Notes: generated by a model not told the origin, from the sequence alone. DNA of 64,000 nt from UBA4459 sp963776205 (GCA_963776205.1 CAVZLR010000003.1:62001-126000), one strand, 5' to 3'. Shown: positions 26,993 to 37,033, counted from the stretch's first letter. Program-made: numbers and translations.

Positions 26993-29209
26993 TTGAGGAT
27001 AGGTTGTTCATTAAGCAAATTATTAACACCGCTATGGTTATTATTTCTGATCATCATATGCAAGAACGACTTAAAGGGTGATTCATTGCATAGATTGACT
27101 GCAATATTACCTGATACGATCATTTCAGCCGACACATTATCAACCAGCATTTCCAGCGATACTTTTTTGTTAGTGGATTCTATTACACCTGGCGACAATC
27201 CAACAATTGACACAACCACAATTAGTTCATCACAACCTGATAGCTTAAATCCTCTTGCCAAAGACCGTACCATTATTGAAGCCAAGATAGAGCGTACAGC
27301 ACGCGATTCAATTTTACAGGACCTTGTTAATAAAAAAGTATACTTATATGGGGATGCCGTTGTAACATATCAGGAAATAACGCTGAAAGCATCATATATA
27401 GAGGTTGACTTTAAAACAAACTCGCTTTACGCAACCGGGTTACCCGATTCGACCGGAAAAATGTCAGGTTATCCTGTATTTTCAGAATCAGGAGAAACTT
27501 TTAAAGCCAAAACCATGACATATAATTTCAGAACTAAAGAAGGAATCATACAAAATGTGCTGACAGAAGACGACATGGGTTTTTTGCATGGTGAGAAAGT
27601 GAAAAAGATGGAAGATAATACTATTAATGTGCTTCACGGACAGTTTACAACCTGCACACTCGAAGAAGACCCGCATTTTGCATTCAATTTTAAAAAAGCC
27701 AGGGTAATCCCAAATGAAAAGATCATTTCAGGACCGGTCTATATGGATATTGAAGGCGTTCCAACTCCTCTTGTTCTGCCATTTGGTTATTTCCCGAATA
27801 AGCAGGGACGAAAATCTGGAATTCTTATGCCTACTTACGGAGAATCGGCCAACCGTGGTTTTTTTCTTGAAAACGGAGGCTACTACTGGGCTATAAACGA
27901 CTATATGGACTTTCAGGTAACAGGTGATATTTATACCGGGGGTAGTTGGTCGGTGAAGCCCAAGTACAGGTATGCGAAACGTTATAAATACAATGGATCA
28001 TTTAATGCGGGATACGCCGTGAATGTGGTTAGTACAAAAGATTCGCCTGATTACTCGAAAAGTACTGATTTCAGAATTCAATGGTCACACAAACAAGATC
28101 CAAAAGCACGCCCAAGAAGTACATTTAGTGCTGATGTTAATATTATTACAAGTAATTATGTAACATACAACGTGTCAACCGTTGAGGATTACTTATCAAA
28201 TGAATTTCAATCAAGTATCAGTTATCAAACCAACTGGGCAAGTAAGTATTTTCTGACCATCAGTGGAAACCACAGACAAAACACGAAAACTCACCAGGTA
28301 ACGGTTAATCTTCCTCAAATAACTTTTACTGTAAATCAATTCTATCCTTTACGAAAGGCGGGTGGTAAAAAAAGGTTTTATGAAGACCTCAGTGTTCGGT
28401 ACTCATTTGATGCAAAAAACACTGTAACTACATTAGACTCACTGTTATTTACCGAACAAACTTTAAATAGCCAGATGCAAAATGGAGCTATTCATAAATT
28501 GCCCATCAGCTTACCAATGAAAGTATTTAAGCATTTTACATGGTCAAATTCAATTAATATAACTGACAGAATGTATGCAAGAAGTATAGAGCAATACTAT
28601 CAATACGATTCTATATTTGAGAACAACGACACCATACTCCCAGGTTTAAAAACAGATACAATTAATGGGTTTAAAAATGCTTTCGACTTTAGTGTGTCCT
28701 CAAGTCTCACAACGAAATTATATGGGATGGTTAAAATGAAAAAAGGTCCGGTTCGCGCTATACGTCATGTTTTTACACCCAGCCTTAGCTTTTCTTATGT
28801 TCCTGATTTTGGAGATGAGAAATGGGGTTACTATGGCCATTACATCGGCCCTGACAGTACTGAACAGACATATTCAAAATTTAAAGGATCTATTTATGGT
28901 AGTCCTCCAGCCTATGAATCAGGTAGCATTGGACTAAACCTTAATAACAACCTGGAAATGAAAGTGCGCTCAAAGAAGGACACCATTACCGGGATGAAAA
29001 GGGTTGTTCTTATTGAAGCCTTTACAATTTCAGGTAGTTACAATCTTGCGGCGGATTCATTGAATATGTCACCCATCAGGTTAAGCGGACGAACCAAACT
29101 GTGGAAAAATATAACATTACAATATGCTTCAGTTTGGGATCCGTATGCTGTTGACTCCAATGGCAGAAAAATAAATCAATACTATTGGAATACAAACAAT
29201 AAACTCTAA
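26993..29209 (+). CDS. lptD: LPS assembly outer-membrane protein LptD, main fragment
   Basis: 738 residues of an LptD homologue of Bacteroidota type. A hydrophobic export signal (LLTPLWLLFLIIICK) is followed by a Ser/Thr/Asp-rich linker, the OstA-like N-terminal jellyroll (about 105-260, with YLYGDAVVTYQEITLKASYIE) and the start of the large barrel (from about 270, VPTPLVLPFGYFPNKQGRKSG). No ATG is available; TTG at 26993 is the most likely start. The frame breaks at about 29203-29209. A short stretch to 29258 is in a second frame, and the last 149 residues follow at 29252-29701. Function: insertion of LPS into the outer leaflet with LptE. Confidence 0.85.
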   Translation: MRIGCSLSKLLTPLWLLFLIIICKNDLKGDSLHRLTAILPDTIISADTLSTSISSDTFLLVDSITPGDNPTIDTTTISSSQPDSLNPLAKDRTIIEAKIERTARDSILQDLVNKKVYLYGDAVVTYQEITLKASYIEVDFKTNSLYATGLPDSTGKMSGYPVFSESGETFKAKTMTYNFRTKEGIIQNVLTEDDMGFLHGEKVKKMEDNTINVLHGQFTTCTLEEDPHFAFNFKKARVIPNEKIISGPVYMDIEGVPTPLVLPFGYFPNKQGRKSGILMPTYGESANRGFFLENGGYYWAINDYMDFQVTGDIYTGGSWSVKPKYRYAKRYKYNGSFNAGYAVNVVSTKDSPDYSKSTDFRIQWSHKQDPKARPRSTFSADVNIITSNYVTYNVSTVEDYLSNEFQSSISYQTNWASKYFLTISGNHRQNTKTHQVTVNLPQITFTVNQFYPLRKAGGKKRFYEDLSVRYSFDAKNTVTTLDSLLFTEQTLNSQMQNGAIHKLPISLPMKVFKHFTWSNSINITDRMYARSIEQYYQYDSIFENNDTILPGLKTDTINGFKNAFDFSVSSSLTTKLYGMVKMKKGPVRAIRHVFTPSLSFSYVPDFGDEKWGYYGHYIGPDSTEQTYSKFKGSIYGSPPAYESGSIGLNLNNNLEMKVRSKKDTITGMKRVVLIEAFTISGSYNLAADSLNMSPIRLSGRTKLWKNITLQYASVWDPYAVDSNGRKINQYYWNTNNKL

Positions 29210-29251
29210 GAAAAGATAATTCATCCTGGAATTTGAGTTTAAGCATGAAAC

Positions 29252-29701
29252 TTGGGGGATAAAGATTTCAAGAAAAAAGAAAAACCAAAAGAGGCTACTG
29301 AAGATGAATTAGAGGAAATCTATCAAAACCCTGACGATTACATCGATTGGGATATTCCCTGGTCACTAAATCTTTCTTATAATTTCAATTACACCAACCG
29401 GATATTGTACGAAGACTTTATGAGATTACCTGAACACCAGATAGTACAGACGCTAGCGCTGAGCGGTCAAATCAATCTGACTCCAAAATGGAAATTAACT
29501 TTCAGAACCGGCTGGGATTTCACCGCTAACGAAATATCATATACTTCGCTTAGTATATATCGCGATCTGCATTGCTGGGAAATGCGATTTAACTGGGTAC
29601 CCATTGGTCCTCGTAAAAGTTGGGACTTTTCAATCAATGTTAAGTCATCTGTTTTGCAAGACCTGAAACTAAACAGGAAAAAAGATTTCCGCGATTTTTA
29701 A
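29252..29701 (+). CDS. lptD: LptD C-terminal fragment
   Basis: The final 149 residues of LptD. They contain a charged extracellular loop (KDFKKKEKPKEATEDELEEI) and four to six barrel strands ending KKDFRDF. The apparent start (TTG in the run before GGGGG at 29254-29258) is an artefact: the frame upstream reads LRKDNSSWNLSLSMKLG and joins this one if one G is removed. The repaired LptD is about 900 residues, usual for the phylum. Confidence 0.8.
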   Translation: MGDKDFKKKEKPKEATEDELEEIYQNPDDYIDWDIPWSLNLSYNFNYTNRILYEDFMRLPEHQIVQTLALSGQINLTPKWKLTFRTGWDFTANEISYTSLSIYRDLHCWEMRFNWVPIGPRKSWDFSINVKSSVLQDLKLNRKKDFRDF

Positions 29702-29723
29702 TCAATCCTTTCCTTAAAAGATG

Positions 29724-29767
29724 TTGATAAAAATGCATGATGATTTTTATCAATTAAATATTTTTTT
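29724..29767 (+). terminator. Hairpin terminator after lptD
   Basis: A perfect 11-bp AT-rich stem (TTGATAAAAAT at 29724-29734 with ATTTTTATCAA at 29743-29753), loop of eight bases, and a T-run a few bases later. It is weak in GC but well placed. Confidence 0.5.
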
Positions 29768-29774
29768 ATATTTG
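29767..29774 (+). promoter_or_regulatory. Possible -7 promoter element (TATATTTG) for the subtilase gene
   Basis: TAnnTTTG match, but about 150 nt upstream of the ATG at 29924. The leader between carries a threefold ATTATAA-type repeat (about 29883-29908). Confidence 0.3.
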
Positions 29775-29923
29775 AACAGGAGATAATTAGCAGCAACCAA
29801 AAAACAACTGATTACCATATTTCTTCAAGTACAGTGGTGCTTTTATTTTCTTATTCAAACAAACAAGCCCGATATTTATCGAATATTATAATATTATAAC
29901 ATTATAAATTAATACGTTCACTT

Positions 29924-30673
29924 ATGAAAAAGATTAACTTTCTTGTTTTCAGTTTTATCATTATTGTTTCACAATCTTTCAGTCAAAACCTTACTAATAA
30001 AAAAGCTTTACTTGATTTTGCAGCTGACAAATCAATTGAAGCACAAAGATTAAAGGCAGAGGCCATAAATTACGCCAATCAAAAAAACATTCCAATAGTT
30101 ATTGATAAAGAAGGCGTACTAATGGAGCTTATGCGAATTGATGAATATGGTCAACCTCAATATTATTTGACAGAAAATGCAACATCCTCTGCAACAATTT
30201 CAACCAACAAAGTGAACAGTGGTGGTGGATATGGGTATAGTTTAGACGGATCAGGAATGACCGTCCATGAGTGGGATGGTGGTGCAGTCCGAGTAACACA
30301 CCAGGAGTATAACGGTAGGGCTGTGATGGGAGATGGCGTTACAACTACACATTATCATTCTGCCCATGTTGCTGGTACAATGATAGCATCAGGAGTGCAA
30401 AGTGCAGCAAAGGGAATGGCACCTGCAGCTAATTTAAGGGCATTTGATTGGAATAGCGACGAATCAGAAATGGCTACAGAAGCGGCGAATAATGCATTGG
30501 TTTCCAACCATTCTTACGGATATGGTCGCGGATGGGTTTGGAACGGTACAGCCTGGTCATGGTACGGCAATACGAGTATAAGTACACCGAAGACTATTTA
30601 TTTGGCTTTTATGATTCCCAGGCACAGGATTGGGATCAAATTGCAAGAAATGCCCCATTTTATCTTATTGTAA
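29924..30673 (+). CDS. S8 (subtilisin-like) secreted protease, N-terminal fragment
   Basis: Signal peptide (about residues 1-21, ending SFSQ), a short prodomain-like region, and the first part of the S8 catalytic domain with Asp118 (MTVHEWDGG) and His145 in HSAHVAGT. The open frame runs into nonsense after about residue 220; the true sequence changes frame within 30581-30588 and continues as TEDYLFGFYDSQAQDWDQIA in the frame of 30532-34764. Together they encode a protein of about 1,610 residues. Confidence 0.85.
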   Translation: MKKINFLVFSFIIIVSQSFSQNLTNKKALLDFAADKSIEAQRLKAEAINYANQKNIPIVIDKEGVLMELMRIDEYGQPQYYLTENATSSATISTNKVNSGGGYGYSLDGSGMTVHEWDGGAVRVTHQEYNGRAVMGDGVTTTHYHSAHVAGTMIASGVQSAAKGMAPAANLRAFDWNSDESEMATEAANNALVSNHSYGYGRGWVWNGTAWSWYGNTSISTPKTIYLAFMIPRHRIGIKLQEMPHFILL

Positions 30674-33600
30674 AATCAGCTGGTAATGACAGGGGCGATG
30701 GTCCAACTAATGGAACATATCCACAGGATGGTCCTTATGATTGTATCTCACATTCTGGCATTGCTAAAAATATTTTTACAGTAGGTGCAGTTGAAGATAT
30801 CCCCGGTGGTTATACACAGCCTTCGGACGTAGTAATGAGCAGTTTCAGTTCATGGGGGCCAGCTGATGACGGTAGAATTAAGCCAGATATTAGTACGAAT
30901 GGCGTTGGGCTATATTCTGCAGATGACGTTAGTAATACTGCATATCAGTCCTTAAGTGGAACTTCCATGGCAAGCCCGTCGGCTGCAGGATCTTTGATTC
31001 TTTTGCAGGAACATTTTGAAAACCTGAATGGAAGTGGAAATTTTATGAGAGCATCTACCCTCAAAGCTGTAGCTATTCATACTGCAGATGAAGCAGGGCC
31101 TAACAATGGACCGGATTATATGTTTGGATGGGGATTAATGAATACAAAATCTGCAGCTGATGTAATCTCTGATGATGCTTCATTAAATACAATTGAAGAA
31201 ATTGCATTAAATAACGGTGGAAATTACGAAAGAATTGTTACCGCTGCCGGCGGGCAACCTCTCCAGGTAACTATTGTTTGGACAGACATTGCAGGAACTC
31301 CGACAAGTAATTCACTTGACCCTTCAACACCGATGATCGTTAATGAATTAGACCTTAAAATAACAGAATCGTCAAATACGTATTACCCATGGAAACTAAA
31401 TAGAGACAACCCAAGTGCTGCAGCGACAAGAAATTCTGAGAATAATGTAGATAATGTAGAAATGGTCACGATTGATAATCCAACAGGTGGCTTACAATAT
31501 ACAATTGTTGTTGACCATGATGGCACGTTATCAGGTGGTTCACAGGTATTTTCACTAGTTATTACAGGAATTACTACAGGGGTTCCGTTACCACCTATTG
31601 CTGAGTTTTCTGCAGATAACACAAGTCCATTAACTGGCAGTACGGTCGTATTCACTGATTTATCAACGAACATACCAACAAGTTGGTCCTGGTCATTCAG
31701 CCCTTCAACAGTAACCTATGTGAATGGTACTAGTTCTACATCACAAAATCCTGAAGTAACATTTGATGCAGCTGGGACCTATAGTGTAACTCTTATTGCA
31801 ACTAATGGTGAAGGATCAGATACAGAAACTAAATCAAACTTCATTACTGTCTCAGATCCTGTTCCTTTTGCTTTACCCTGGACAGAAGATTTTGAAGATG
31901 CCGGTGTTTTAACTTATACTGCAAATGCGGCAACTATTGATGGACTACCTGAATGGAGTTATGAAAAAACTTCAAACGGACGATTAAGATTTGCAGCCGG
32001 AAGTGGTTTTTATTACGGAGGCAGCAGGGCTGCGACCATTGATGCAAATCCATCCGGAACTTATTCAGTAAATTATATGATTTCAACTTTAAATTTATCT
32101 GATTATTCAGCATCAACCGAATTAGAGTTATCATTTAAATATATGCATCATGGTGAAGAATCGCATACCAATGATAAGGTATGGATTAGAGGCAGTGAAA
32201 GCGATGGTTGGATTGTGGCTTATGATTTATATGCAAATATGAGTTCATCCGGAACATGGAGCTCAGTTGAAGCAATTGATATTGATGCTCTATTAAGTGC
32301 AAATGGTCAATCTCCATCTGCAAGCTTTCAAATTAGATTTGGACAAGAAGACAACTACCCTGCAACAAGCACTACAGCCAGCGATGGATTTACTTTTGAT
32401 GATATTTCAGTATCAGAAATTGATCCAAGCGCTTATATAATTAGTTCTTTCCCTTACGCACAAAGCTGGGAATCTGATTTAGGTTTGTGGAGACAAGGTT
32501 CAGGTGACAATTTTGATTGGACCAGGAATAGTGGAGGCACTCCATCAAGCTCTACAGGTCCAATATCAGCATATGATGGCAACTATTATATGTACACAGA
32601 AGCTTCAAGTCCAAGAGTTAATGGCGATGAAGCCCATTTAGAAGCGACTTTCGATTTTAGTTCTCTTTCAGCTCCTGAGTTTTCTTTTTATTATCATATG
32701 TATGGAGTATCCATAGCTTCGTTACATGTTGACGTTTATGATGGCAGTTGGACCAATGATGTTTGGGTTGCGAACGGACCTCAACAGAATGCTCAAGCTG
32801 ATCCTTTTGAACAAGCCATAGTAGATCTTTCAGCTTGGGGAGGAGAAAACAACATTACTATCAGGTTCAGGGGAATAGTTGGTAGTGGTTCAGGATCAAC
32901 CTATTATAGCGACATTGCAATTGATTTAATTGAAGTTGTTGGTGGTGCTGTTACACAACCTCCAGTAGCAGCATTTACAGCAAATCCAACTACAATTGGA
33001 ACTGGCGGTAGTGTGCAGTTTACAGATCAATCAACAAACGGACCAACTTCATGGTCCTGGACTTTTACGGGAGGCTCTCCAACTAGTAGTACTTCTCAGA
33101 ATCCAAATGTGACATATAGTGCAGCAGGAACGTATACAGTAGAATTAACAGCCACAAATAGTGCTGGAAGTGATACAGAAACTAAAATAGCTTATATAAC
33201 TGTTATTGATCCTCCAGTTGCTGAATTTACCGCTGATGCTACAACCATAGACGAAGGAGGTACTGTTAATTTCACTGATCAGAGTTTGGGCGGACCAACT
33301 TCATGGTCATGGACCTTTAACGGAGGTACGCCAGCAAATAGCACAGTTCAGAATCCAGTGGTTGTTTATGATACACCTGGTGTATACACTGTTGAATTAT
33401 CGGTAAGCAATGCATACGGGTCTGATACAGAAACAAAAACAGCCTATATTACTGTTAATAACGTTATTGTGCTTCCTGTAGCGGAATTTACGGCTGACTT
33501 TACATCATTAAACGAAGGTGGTAACGTACAGTTTACAGATTTGTCAACTGATGCAACAAGCTGGTCGTGGATATTTAACGGTGGAACACCTTCCAGTAGT

Positions 33601-34764
33601 TCAGCTCAAAATCCAAACATAATTTATTATACGCCTGGTATTTATACAGTTGAACTTACTGTAACAAATGCGGATGGGTCAGACACTGAGACCAAAGTAA
33701 ATTATATTACAGTCGTAGATGTTTTAACACCACCAGTAGCTGATTTTACAGCAAATATCACTTCTGTTGCAGAAGGCGAAAGTATTCAGTTTACTGATCT
33801 TTCGACTAATTCGCCAACTTCGTGGTCATGGACCTTCGATGGAGGCACACCGTCAATAAGTACTTTGCAGAATCCTTCTGTTACTTATACGACCGCAGGT
33901 GTATATAATGTATCATTAACTGCAACTAATAGTGATGGATCAGATACTGAGACTAAAACAGGATATATTACTGTAACTTCTGCTCCAAGTGAGGTTGAGC
34001 TTAGTTTTTCTGATTTTGAAGGCGGATGGGGTATTTGGACCGATGGTGGCGGAGACTGCAGCAGGTACACAGGAGGAACCTATGCATGGGGAGGAAATGC
34101 CGCTTTGGACATACAGGACAATTCAGGTGTTGCATCTTCATTCTACTTGACCAATGGGGTTGATGTCCATACCCCAGGCTTTATTCAAATTGATGTTGAA
34201 TTCTATTTTATAGCTATAAGTATGGATAACTCAAGTGAAGACTTCTGGGTGCAATATTATGATGGATCTTCATGGAATACCGTTGCAACTTTTGCACGAA
34301 CTATAGATTTCGACAACAATGTATTTTATGTTGCCACAGTAAGTATCCTAGAATCAAATTACAATTTTCCAACTGATATGAAGATCCGCTTTATGTGCGA
34401 TGCCAGCGGTAATAGAGATGATGTATATATCGATGATATTACAATAACAGCATCTACTCAATTAATGCAAAATGCGACACTTGAAGTTGTCGAAGACCTG
34501 ATGGTTCCGATAGTATTTGCTGAAGAAATTGATGAAGAAGTGAACATCTATCCTAATCCTGCAACCACCAAATTGAATATTGAGTCAAATGTGGCAGAAA
34601 ACATGGAGGTTTCTATATTTAGTACAACAGGACAACTTATATTTTACGAGGAAGAATTGGACAACCACGAAATTATTGATATTAGCAAATTTGAAACCGG
34701 CATCTATATTATTAAAATAAGAACAGATGGCGATATCATTACTAAAAAATTGATTAAACACTAG
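30532..34764 (+). CDS. S8 secreted protease, main part with PKD repeats and T9SS domain
   Basis: Coding resumes near 30590 (the Met at 30532 is out of frame with the real gene). The catalytic Asn region (VKSAGNDRGDG) and Ser in GTSMASPSAAG complete the S8 triad. Then follow a P-domain-like beta region (about 230-340), PKD domain 1 (about 350-440), two MAM/lectin-like jellyrolls (about 445-640 and 650-800), four consecutive PKD domains (about 805-1150) each with the pattern SWSWxFxGGTP and GSDTETK, a third jellyroll (about 1155-1300), and a T9SS type A sorting domain (VNIYPNPATTKLNIE). It is an exported endoprotease with adhesive repeats. A strong terminator follows 19 bp after the stop. Confidence 0.88.
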   Translation: MGLERYSLVMVRQYEYKYTEDYLFGFYDSQAQDWDQIARNAPFYLIVKSAGNDRGDGPTNGTYPQDGPYDCISHSGIAKNIFTVGAVEDIPGGYTQPSDVVMSSFSSWGPADDGRIKPDISTNGVGLYSADDVSNTAYQSLSGTSMASPSAAGSLILLQEHFENLNGSGNFMRASTLKAVAIHTADEAGPNNGPDYMFGWGLMNTKSAADVISDDASLNTIEEIALNNGGNYERIVTAAGGQPLQVTIVWTDIAGTPTSNSLDPSTPMIVNELDLKITESSNTYYPWKLNRDNPSAAATRNSENNVDNVEMVTIDNPTGGLQYTIVVDHDGTLSGGSQVFSLVITGITTGVPLPPIAEFSADNTSPLTGSTVVFTDLSTNIPTSWSWSFSPSTVTYVNGTSSTSQNPEVTFDAAGTYSVTLIATNGEGSDTETKSNFITVSDPVPFALPWTEDFEDAGVLTYTANAATIDGLPEWSYEKTSNGRLRFAAGSGFYYGGSRAATIDANPSGTYSVNYMISTLNLSDYSASTELELSFKYMHHGEESHTNDKVWIRGSESDGWIVAYDLYANMSSSGTWSSVEAIDIDALLSANGQSPSASFQIRFGQEDNYPATSTTASDGFTFDDISVSEIDPSAYIISSFPYAQSWESDLGLWRQGSGDNFDWTRNSGGTPSSSTGPISAYDGNYYMYTEASSPRVNGDEAHLEATFDFSSLSAPEFSFYYHMYGVSIASLHVDVYDGSWTNDVWVANGPQQNAQADPFEQAIVDLSAWGGENNITIRFRGIVGSGSGSTYYSDIAIDLIEVVGGAVTQPPVAAFTANPTTIGTGGSVQFTDQSTNGPTSWSWTFTGGSPTSSTSQNPNVTYSAAGTYTVELTATNSAGSDTETKIAYITVIDPPVAEFTADATTIDEGGTVNFTDQSLGGPTSWSWTFNGGTPANSTVQNPVVVYDTPGVYTVELSVSNAYGSDTETKTAYITVNNVIVLPVAEFTADFTSLNEGGNVQFTDLSTDATSWSWIFNGGTPSSSSAQNPNIIYYTPGIYTVELTVTNADGSDTETKVNYITVVDVLTPPVADFTANITSVAEGESIQFTDLSTNSPTSWSWTFDGGTPSISTLQNPSVTYTTAGVYNVSLTATNSDGSDTETKTGYITVTSAPSEVELSFSDFEGGWGIWTDGGGDCSRYTGGTYAWGGNAALDIQDNSGVASSFYLTNGVDVHTPGFIQIDVEFYFIAISMDNSSEDFWVQYYDGSSWNTVATFARTIDFDNNVFYVATVSILESNYNFPTDMKIRFMCDASGNRDDVYIDDITITASTQLMQNATLEVVEDLMVPIVFAEEIDEEVNIYPNPATTKLNIESNVAENMEVSIFSTTGQLIFYEEELDNHEIIDISKFETGIYIIKIRTDGDIITKKLIKH

Positions 34765-34782
34765 AGTTGATTTTAACAAGTG

Positions 34783-34814
34783 AAAGACCCGGCACAATGG
34801 CCGGGTCTTTTTTT
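34783..34814 (+). terminator. Rho-independent terminator after the subtilase gene
   Basis: Stem GACCCGGC/GCCGGGTC with a small loop (about ACAATG) followed by eight T; 19 bp after the stop. Confidence 0.85.
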
Positions 34815-34962
34815 CAATTATAATTTCAAGGAATATTTCGATATTTTTTATCATTTTCAGGCAACTATTTTCGAGAATACTGCATACTGAAAGTAAGGTA
34901 ACAAAGCATTTAACGACTAATAGAGTTAATGCCAATACACTTTATTACAATTTGCAACTTAA

Positions 34963-35502
34963 GTGGATAACGAAAACAAAATCATTAAGAAATGCTTAAA
35001 AGGTAATGCCCAGGCACAGCGGGCGTTATACGACAGGCATAAAGTAAAGTGGTTTATGATCTGCTTAAGGTATGCTCATAATAAACCCGAAGCAGAAGAT
35101 ATGTTACAGGAAGGTTTAATAAGTGTATTTAATAATCTGAAGCAGTTTGAACCAGAAAAAGCGGAATTTTCTGTTTGGTCAAATAAGGTAATTGTGAATG
35201 CGGCTTTGCAATATTTGAGGAAATGGAAAAAACTAAATTTCAACCAGCCCATTGATGATTATGAAGAGAAACTTTCGACAGGATCGACCGTAATTGAATC
35301 ACTTGGGGCAAAAGAACTTACTGCATTAGTTCAAAATTTACCGGATGGTTATCGAACGGTGTTCAACTTATACGTTATGGAAGGTTATAAGCATCGTGAG
35401 ATAGCTGATATTTTAAATATCTCGGAAAACACCTCTAAGACTCAGTTGTTAAAAGCTAAAAAAATGTTACGCAATCAATTAGAAGAAGTGTTGCAATATT
35501 AA
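34963..35502 (+). CDS. ECF-type RNA polymerase sigma factor
   Basis: 179 residues. The sigma-70 region 2 core is at about 22-92 (RALYDRHK, then HNKPEAEDMLQEGLISVFNNL) and region 4 at about 120-175 (LPDGYRTVFNLYVMEGYKHREIADIL, then SENTSKTQLLKAKKML). There is no region 3, so it is a group 4 (ECF) factor. The start is GTG 34963 (no ATG in range). The barrel protein gene begins 10 bp downstream, and a lipoprotein with RskA-like repeats follows, so it is probably controlled by these neighbours. Target promoters are not identifiable here. Confidence 0.92.
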   Translation: MDNENKIIKKCLKGNAQAQRALYDRHKVKWFMICLRYAHNKPEAEDMLQEGLISVFNNLKQFEPEKAEFSVWSNKVIVNAALQYLRKWKKLNFNQPIDDYEEKLSTGSTVIESLGAKELTALVQNLPDGYRTVFNLYVMEGYKHREIADILNISENTSKTQLLKAKKMLRNQLEEVLQY

Positions 35503-35512
35503 TCATGGAACA

Positions 35513-36955
35513 ATGGCAGATAATTTAGAGTCATATTTTAAAAAGCATCTATCGAAGGATAATCCGGCTGAAGACAACTGGAATGTTCCTTCTGATGATG
35601 TTTGGGATAAAGTGCTGCCCGAGATCACGAAGAAAAGAGGCTTATTCATCCCATGGAAATATTTATACATATTGGCGATTATTGTATTGGCTGGATTAGC
35701 CTATTTCCTTTGGCCTTCAGATAAGTTTGATCCCTTCTTGAATGAGAATGCACCTGAACTTGTGAGAGAGGAAAATTATCCAAAACCGAATCAAGGCTTT
35801 GAAATTTTAACAACCAAAGAAGCAGAAAATACAATTACAGAACAATCAGATACAGACAACTCATCAGCTAATGCAAATAATCCGGTGGATAATTCATTTT
35901 CATCAACCCAAGAAACATCTCAAATAGCTGAACCAAATTCTGAACCATCAAGTGTATTCGCAAACTTACAATCAAGCCGAAATAATATTCAAAATCAGAC
36001 CGCACAGCACATTTCTAATTATGCATTTGTAGTTGAGTCAAGGGAATCCACTGAAATAACAACTCTTTTTCCTGTATCAATTGCTTTTTCTACTTTTCCA
36101 ATTGAAATGGCGCTTATAGAGGACAACTTCATTCCCCCTTCCTTGCCAACTGTTCTGGAAAAGAAAAAGCCAGAACCTTTCGACAATAATGGTAAATTCG
36201 GGATTGGATTATTTTTTACACCTACATTTACATCCACTTCATTAAAAGGCGAATTAAGTGAAGGATTTATAGAAACCAGTAATATGCTTTTATATTCGAA
36301 TAACTGGGGATTTGAAATCAGGTATCATATTTCAAACAAATTTGTGATGGTTTCAGGAGTTGAGAAATCGGAGATCAGAAGCTGGTCTAAATCACAGGTT
36401 GATTTCGGGTATGATACTTCTACTGAACATGAAATGGGTACCGGGGAAAAAGAAAATATGTCGCCAGTACCCATGCCCACACCTTTTGGAGAAATTAACA
36501 CGGAAATAACCTATCGTTTTCCAGGTAACCAGTACATCCCGGATGGTGAAATAATGAATTCTGTTCTGGAAACCCACCAGGATGTCAGGTATTTATCTAT
36601 TCCGATCGGTATAGAATACAATTTGTTGCCTTTTTCACACTTTAACTGGTTTGCTGAAGGTGGAATTCGCTACAACCGGGCGTTGCAGGATGGTACCAGC
36701 TTTACCTCAAGAATACTGCATGAAGGCCATGATATGGATGTGGTTGGAGAGATTATGACCAGTGATCCTTCTTTTACTTTGAATTATCTGAGTTTTTACC
36801 TGGGTACCGGGATCAATTACCAATTATCAAATTCTTTTCAGCTAAATGGATCTGCCAGGTATTTTGGCAGTATTACCAAGGTTAACCTACAGGATAATCT
36901 TTCTACGTACGTTCATGGATACAGCTTCAAAATTGGTATTGTTTACCTTTTTTAA
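35513..36955 (+). CDS. Membrane-anchored protein with C-terminal outer-membrane barrel-like domain
   Basis: 480 residues. The order is a short polar N-terminus (about 1-44, with WNVPSDDVWDKVLP, a pattern seen in proteins next to Bacteroidota sigma factors), one transmembrane helix (about 48-66, YLYILAIIVLAGLAYFLW), a long Ser/Asn/Glu-rich disordered stretch (about 70-215), and a beta-barrel-like domain (about 225-480) ending HGYSFKIGIVYLF with a terminal aromatic. With no cleavage site after the helix, it could link cytoplasm or inner membrane to the outer membrane. Its position 10 bp after the sigma gene suggests anti-sigma or sensor function. That function is inferred and not recognised from a named family. 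Confidence 0.7.
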   Translation: MADNLESYFKKHLSKDNPAEDNWNVPSDDVWDKVLPEITKKRGLFIPWKYLYILAIIVLAGLAYFLWPSDKFDPFLNENAPELVREENYPKPNQGFEILTTKEAENTITEQSDTDNSSANANNPVDNSFSSTQETSQIAEPNSEPSSVFANLQSSRNNIQNQTAQHISNYAFVVESRESTEITTLFPVSIAFSTFPIEMALIEDNFIPPSLPTVLEKKKPEPFDNNGKFGIGLFFTPTFTSTSLKGELSEGFIETSNMLLYSNNWGFEIRYHISNKFVMVSGVEKSEIRSWSKSQVDFGYDTSTEHEMGTGEKENMSPVPMPTPFGEINTEITYRFPGNQYIPDGEIMNSVLETHQDVRYLSIPIGIEYNLLPFSHFNWFAEGGIRYNRALQDGTSFTSRILHEGHDMDVVGEIMTSDPSFTLNYLSFYLGTGINYQLSNSFQLNGSARYFGSITKVNLQDNLSTYVHGYSFKIGIVYLF

Positions 36956-37033
36956 TTCTTCGAGGCAACTATTTCATCCCTGTCTGCATATTCGCTATTG
37001 ATAACACTAATTTATTCACAAATTAAATCTAAA

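Noticed and set aside
29203..29260. Programmed ribosomal frameshifting in lptD and other split genes
   Set aside because: No slippery heptamer with a downstream structure is consistently present, shifts occur in both directions, and many unrelated housekeeping genes are affected; sequencing error or decay is simpler.
32950..33990. A CRISPR-like or minisatellite array
   Set aside because: The periodicity of about 250 bp comes from four PKD domains inside one open reading frame.
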